DNA from: Exiguobacterium acetylicum
Lineage (GTDB): Bacteria; Bacillota; Bacilli; Exiguobacteriales; Exiguobacteriaceae
Reading direction: 5' to 3'
Assembly: GCF_019890935.1 (NCBI RefSeq)
Contig: NZ_CP082333.1
Span: 1,018,001 to 1,082,000 of the forward strand
DNA: 64,000 nt
A program made the position numbers and the translations under genes. Shown here one piece after another: positions 61,413 to 64,000 of this stretch. Position 1 is the stretch's first letter, and each line of letters opens with the position of its first letter. The notes under the pieces are model-generated. The model searched no databases and had not been told where the DNA came from. It worked only from the letters and a program-made list of their open reading frames with translations.

Positions 61413-61991
61413 ATGAACTTACCGAATCAATTGACAGTATTACGCGTTTTATTAATTCCCGTGTTCGTCATCGTACTTGCGATTGATCCGAACTGGGGAC
61501 AGTGGGATGTGTTGGGAGCTGAGCTTCCCGTCTCACACTTCGTTGCAGCTATCATCTTCCTTGTTGCTTCACTGACGGACTGGCTCGATGGTTATATCGC
61601 TCGCAAACAAAAATTAGTAACGAACTTTGGAAAATTCATGGATCCACTTGCCGACAAGATGTTAGTCGCTGCTGCTCTTGTCTACTTGGTGGAACTTGGA
61701 TTCGTCGCAGCATGGATCGTCGTCATCATTCTCTGTCGAGAGTTCGCAGTCACGGGTCTTCGTCTCGTCGCATCTGACGAAGGGATCGTCCTTGCTGCCG
61801 GAAACTCTGGCAAAGCCAAGACATGGGTTCAGCTGACATCGATCACGGCATATTTGTTGCACGATATCATCTTTGCGATGTGGAACATTCCGTTCGCAGA
61901 TATTACGATGTGGCTTGCTTTGATCTTGACGATCTATTCGGGCGTCGAATATTTCTCGAAAAACATTAAGTTAATTACGAAATCCATGTAA
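61413..61991 (+). CDS. pgsA: CDP-diacylglycerol-glycerol-3-phosphate 3-phosphatidyltransferase
   Basis: This 192-residue membrane enzyme makes phosphatidylglycerol phosphate. The CDP-alcohol motif is DWLDGYIARKQKLVTNFGKF with the final Asp residues in MDPLADK, all intact. It has about six helices. GGAGGAGG precedes the ATG. Gene order rodZ-pgsA-cinA-recA matches B. subtilis. Confidence 0.95.
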   Translation: MNLPNQLTVLRVLLIPVFVIVLAIDPNWGQWDVLGAELPVSHFVAAIIFLVASLTDWLDGYIARKQKLVTNFGKFMDPLADKMLVAAALVYLVELGFVAAWIVVIILCREFAVTGLRLVASDEGIVLAAGNSGKAKTWVQLTSITAYLLHDIIFAMWNIPFADITMWLALILTIYSGVEYFSKNIKLITKSM

Positions 61992-62005
61992 GATGGATCA
62001 ATTTA

Positions 62006-62036
62006 GACTGTTCGTCATACCGAACAGTCTTTTCTT
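62006..62036 (+). terminator. pgsA terminator
   Basis: GACTGTTCG pairs with CGAACAGTC, followed by TTTTCTT. Confidence 0.85.
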
Positions 62037-62062
62037 ATACTTCAAGAAGGTGAGGAATCAAC

Positions 62063-63295
62063 ATGAAAGCAGAAATCATCGCAGTCGGAAGCGAACTTCT
62101 CCTTGGGGAAATCGCGAACACGAATGCACAGTACCTTTCCGAATGGTTAGCAAGTGCCGGAATTGACGTTCATTATCATACAGTCGTTGGTGACAATCGC
62201 GAACGGATGCAAGAAACATTCCGTCAGGCACAACAGCGGGCGGATCTCCTTGTCATCACAGGAGGTCTTGGACCAACGGAAGACGATTTGACGAAAGAGG
62301 TGCTCGCTGATCTCCTCGGACGTGATCTCGTCCTTGATCAAGCGGCGTACGAGCGAATCGAAGGGTTTTTAAAGACACGTCAACGGGAGATGACGATCAA
62401 CGAACGAAAACAAGCTCTCGTCATCGATGGTGCGACGGTTTTACGTAACGATGCCGGGCTTGCACCGGGTATGTCGGTCCAGACGGAGCATCACCAATAT
62501 ATCGTCTTACCCGGTGTGCCGCGCGAGATGAAGCAAATCCTCAAAGATCACTTTAGCCATCTATTCGGTCAAGAAACGATTCGTTCTCGGACGTTACGAT
62601 TTTTTGGAATCGGGGAATCGGCTTTAAACGACCGTCTAGAAACGTTGATTAAAGAAGCGACAAATCCATCGGTTGCACCGTATGCGGAGCTTGCTGAAGT
62701 CCGGTTGCGCCTGACGGCTAAAGCACTCGATCAACAGGAAGCTGATCGTATGCTCGATGAACTCGAACAACACGTCCTTGCTGAAGTCGGCATGTACTTT
62801 TATGGATATGGGGAGACGAGTCTGCCGGAAGTCGTCCTAAAACGGTATCAAGAAGCAGGATTGACACTTTCGCTCGCCGAATCACTGACGGGAGGAGCTG
62901 TCGCGAGTGGTCTCGTTGATGTCAGCGGTGCGAGTCAAGTGTTGCGCGGGAGCGCAGTCGTCTATGATGATGCAGCGAAGCAAGCCGTGTTATCGGTACC
63001 AGAGGATTTATTACGAGAGCATACTGCTGTCAGTAAAGAGGTCGCGATTGCGATGGCTGAAGGGGCACGAGAACTGTATCAATCCGATATCGCTGTCGCC
63101 TTGACGGGGGAAGCAGGTCCGACGAGCAACAGTGGAAAAGTGGTCGGAACGGTCTATTGTGCTGTTGCGGACGCACATGGAACACGAATCGTCGAATGGC
63201 AATATCCATCGTTCGACAGAGGTATGATTCGACTGCGCGCCGTCAAGGATACCTATTTCCTTCTACTGAAACATCTCGAAAAAGCACCAGAGTGA
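62063..63295 (+). CDS. cinA: Competence/damage-inducible protein CinA (nicotinamide-nucleotide amidase type)
   Basis: This 410-residue protein has an N-terminal molybdopterin-binding-like domain ([36 protein letters not shown]) and a C-terminal CinA domain ([28 protein letters not shown]). The two-domain form has ADP-ribose pyrophosphatase and NMN deamidase activity in relatives and recycles pyridine nucleotides. It lies before recA, as in many Firmicutes. AAGAAGGTGAGG precedes the ATG. Confidence 0.94.
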   Translation: MKAEIIAVGSELLLGEIANTNAQYLSEWLASAGIDVHYHTVVGDNRERMQETFRQAQQRADLLVITGGLGPTEDDLTKEVLADLLGRDLVLDQAAYERIEGFLKTRQREMTINERKQALVIDGATVLRNDAGLAPGMSVQTEHHQYIVLPGVPREMKQILKDHFSHLFGQETIRSRTLRFFGIGESALNDRLETLIKEATNPSVAPYAELAEVRLRLTAKALDQQEADRMLDELEQHVLAEVGMYFYGYGETSLPEVVLKRYQEAGLTLSLAESLTGGAVASGLVDVSGASQVLRGSAVVYDDAAKQAVLSVPEDLLREHTAVSKEVAIAMAEGARELYQSDIAVALTGEAGPTSNSGKVVGTVYCAVADAHGTRIVEWQYPSFDRGMIRLRAVKDTYFLLLKHLEKAPE

Positions 63296-63320
63296 GAAAA
63301 ATGATCAAAGTGTAAGTATG

Positions 63321-63334
63321 CGAATAAATGTTCG
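63321..63334 (+). promoter_or_regulatory. LexA (SOS) box before recA
   Basis: CGAATAAATGTTCG matches the Gram-positive LexA box CGAAC-N4-GTTCG with one change. It lies directly upstream of the recA -35 element. Confidence 0.75.
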
Positions 63335-63342
63335 TAAAATGC

Positions 63343-63371
63343 TTGTCATTCGGTCTCAAAAGAAGTACAAT
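63343..63371 (+). promoter_or_regulatory. Sigma-A promoter of recA
   Basis: TTGTCA (63343-63348) and TACAAT (63366-63371) are 17 bases apart. Confidence 0.78.
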
Positions 63372-63406
63372 AATCTCAGTAAGATAATTAAAAGGAGGCC
63401 TGCTAC

Positions 63407-64000
63407 GTGAGTGATCGTAAAGCAGCACTTGAGATGGCGTTACGCCAGATAGAGAAACAGTTCGGTAAAGGTTCTATCATGAAACTCGGAGAAAATGCGG
63501 ATCAGAAGGTATCAGTAATCTCTTCTGGATCGATTACATTAGATATTGCCCTAGGTGCAGGTGGATACCCACGTGGACGGGTCATCGAAGTATACGGACC
63601 TGAATCGTCAGGTAAAACAACGGTTGCGCTTCATGCAATCGCAGAAGTTCAAAAACAAGGCGGACAAGCAGCATTCATCGATGCGGAGCACGCGCTTGAT
63701 CCAGCATATGCAAACAAACTTGGTGTCAACATCGATGAACTCCTCTTGTCACAACCGGATACTGGGGAACAGGCACTTGAAATCGCGGAAGCACTCGTTC
63801 GTTCTGGTGCGGTCGATATTCTTGTCGTCGACTCTGTTGCGGCACTCGTACCAAAAGCAGAGATCGAGGGTGAGATGGGTGACTCACACGTTGGTCTTCA
63901 AGCACGTTTGATGAGCCAAGCGCTTCGTAAGTTGTCTGGTGCAACGAATAAATCGAAGACGATCGTCATTTTCATCAACCAAATCCGTGAAAAAATCGGT
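63407..64000 (+). CDS. recA: Recombinase RecA, N-terminal part (3' truncated by window)
   Basis: The first 198 codons of RecA, the strand-exchange and SOS co-protease, are present. The start is GTG at 63407 with AAGGAGG eight bases upstream. The N-terminal helix [20 protein letters not shown], Walker [10 protein letters not shown] (64-72), Walker [11 protein letters not shown]-like region and the segment [18 protein letters not shown] are seen. The frame continues past base 64000 with no stop. Confidence 0.97.
   Translation, partial: MSDRKAALEMALRQIEKQFGKGSIMKLGENADQKVSVISSGSITLDIALGAGGYPRGRVIEVYGPESSGKTTVALHAIAEVQKQGGQAAFIDAEHALDPAYANKLGVNIDELLLSQPDTGEQALEIAEALVRSGAVDILVVDSVAALVPKAEIEGEMGDSHVGLQARLMSQALRKLSGATNKSKTIVIFINQIREKIG

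Overview
The window looks like chromosomal DNA of a low-to-mid-GC Gram-positive bacterium of the Bacillales, most likely Exiguobacterium. That genus call is an inference from protein character and gene order. Several blocks follow the Bacillus subtilis map (nudF-fur-xerD-deoB-punA; ribT-DUF309-scpA-scpB-rluB-resABCDE; ymfFHI-ymfK-rodZ-pgsA-cinA-recA). The sporulation-linked genes that sit between these in B. subtilis (spmAB, dacB, spoIIA) are absent, which fits a non-spore-former.

Layout. 1-9.1 kb: end of a drug-type MFS pump, an EamA transporter, topoisomerase III with a small partner gene, a His-tailed membrane protein, a large orphan histidine kinase and an MFS gene with a disturbed 5' end. 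9.1-17.2 kb: a minus-strand block of DUF4129, MoxR ATPase, DUF58 and two tandemly duplicated pairs of Dpp/Opp-like permeases (no ATPase or binding protein), ending in an MFS exporter. 17.3-21.9 kb: an NAD(P)-binding protein, then a secreted alpha-amylase with a perfect cre site and a secreted nuclease, the last two bracketed by copies of a ~245-bp structured repeat whose third copy lies at 0.8-1.0 kb. 21.9-26.4 kb: stress and signalling genes (YtxH-like, a YtzI-like small protein, a REC-PP2C phosphatase, CorA, a free HPt protein, CheV). 26.5-28.1 kb: gapN with an upstream cre-like box. 28.2-34.7 kb: a probable eight-gene operon (MBL hydrolase, SDR, YnjBCD-type ABC transporter, CDP-alcohol phosphotransferase, Nudix). 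34.9-37.8 kb: PadR, a coiled-coil protein, a DJ-1/Hsp31-like protein and an aldo/keto reductase. 37.9-43.5 kb: nudF, fur, xerD and the nucleoside-salvage genes deoB, punA and pdp. 43.6-47.5 kb: a membrane-anchored protein, LD-carboxypeptidase, cyclophilin, a PfpI/YfkM-like protein, an isolated ribT and a DUF309 gene. 47.6-55.7 kb: scpAB, rluB and the complete resABCDE cytochrome-c biogenesis and redox two-component set. 55.8-64 kb: cobalamin adenosyltransferase, the M16 pair ymfF/ymfH, ymfI, ymfK, rodZ, pgsA, cinA and the start of recA behind a LexA-type box.

The most unusual material is (i) the three-copy structured repeat, whose stems show compensatory changes, (ii) the tandem duplication in the MoxR/DUF58/permease operon, which left a DUF58 gene tail and a copied promoter segment, and (iii) the eight-gene YnjBCD-like operon that joins transport to lipid-headgroup and Nudix chemistry. 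No tRNA, rRNA, CRISPR array, prophage or intact insertion sequence was seen.
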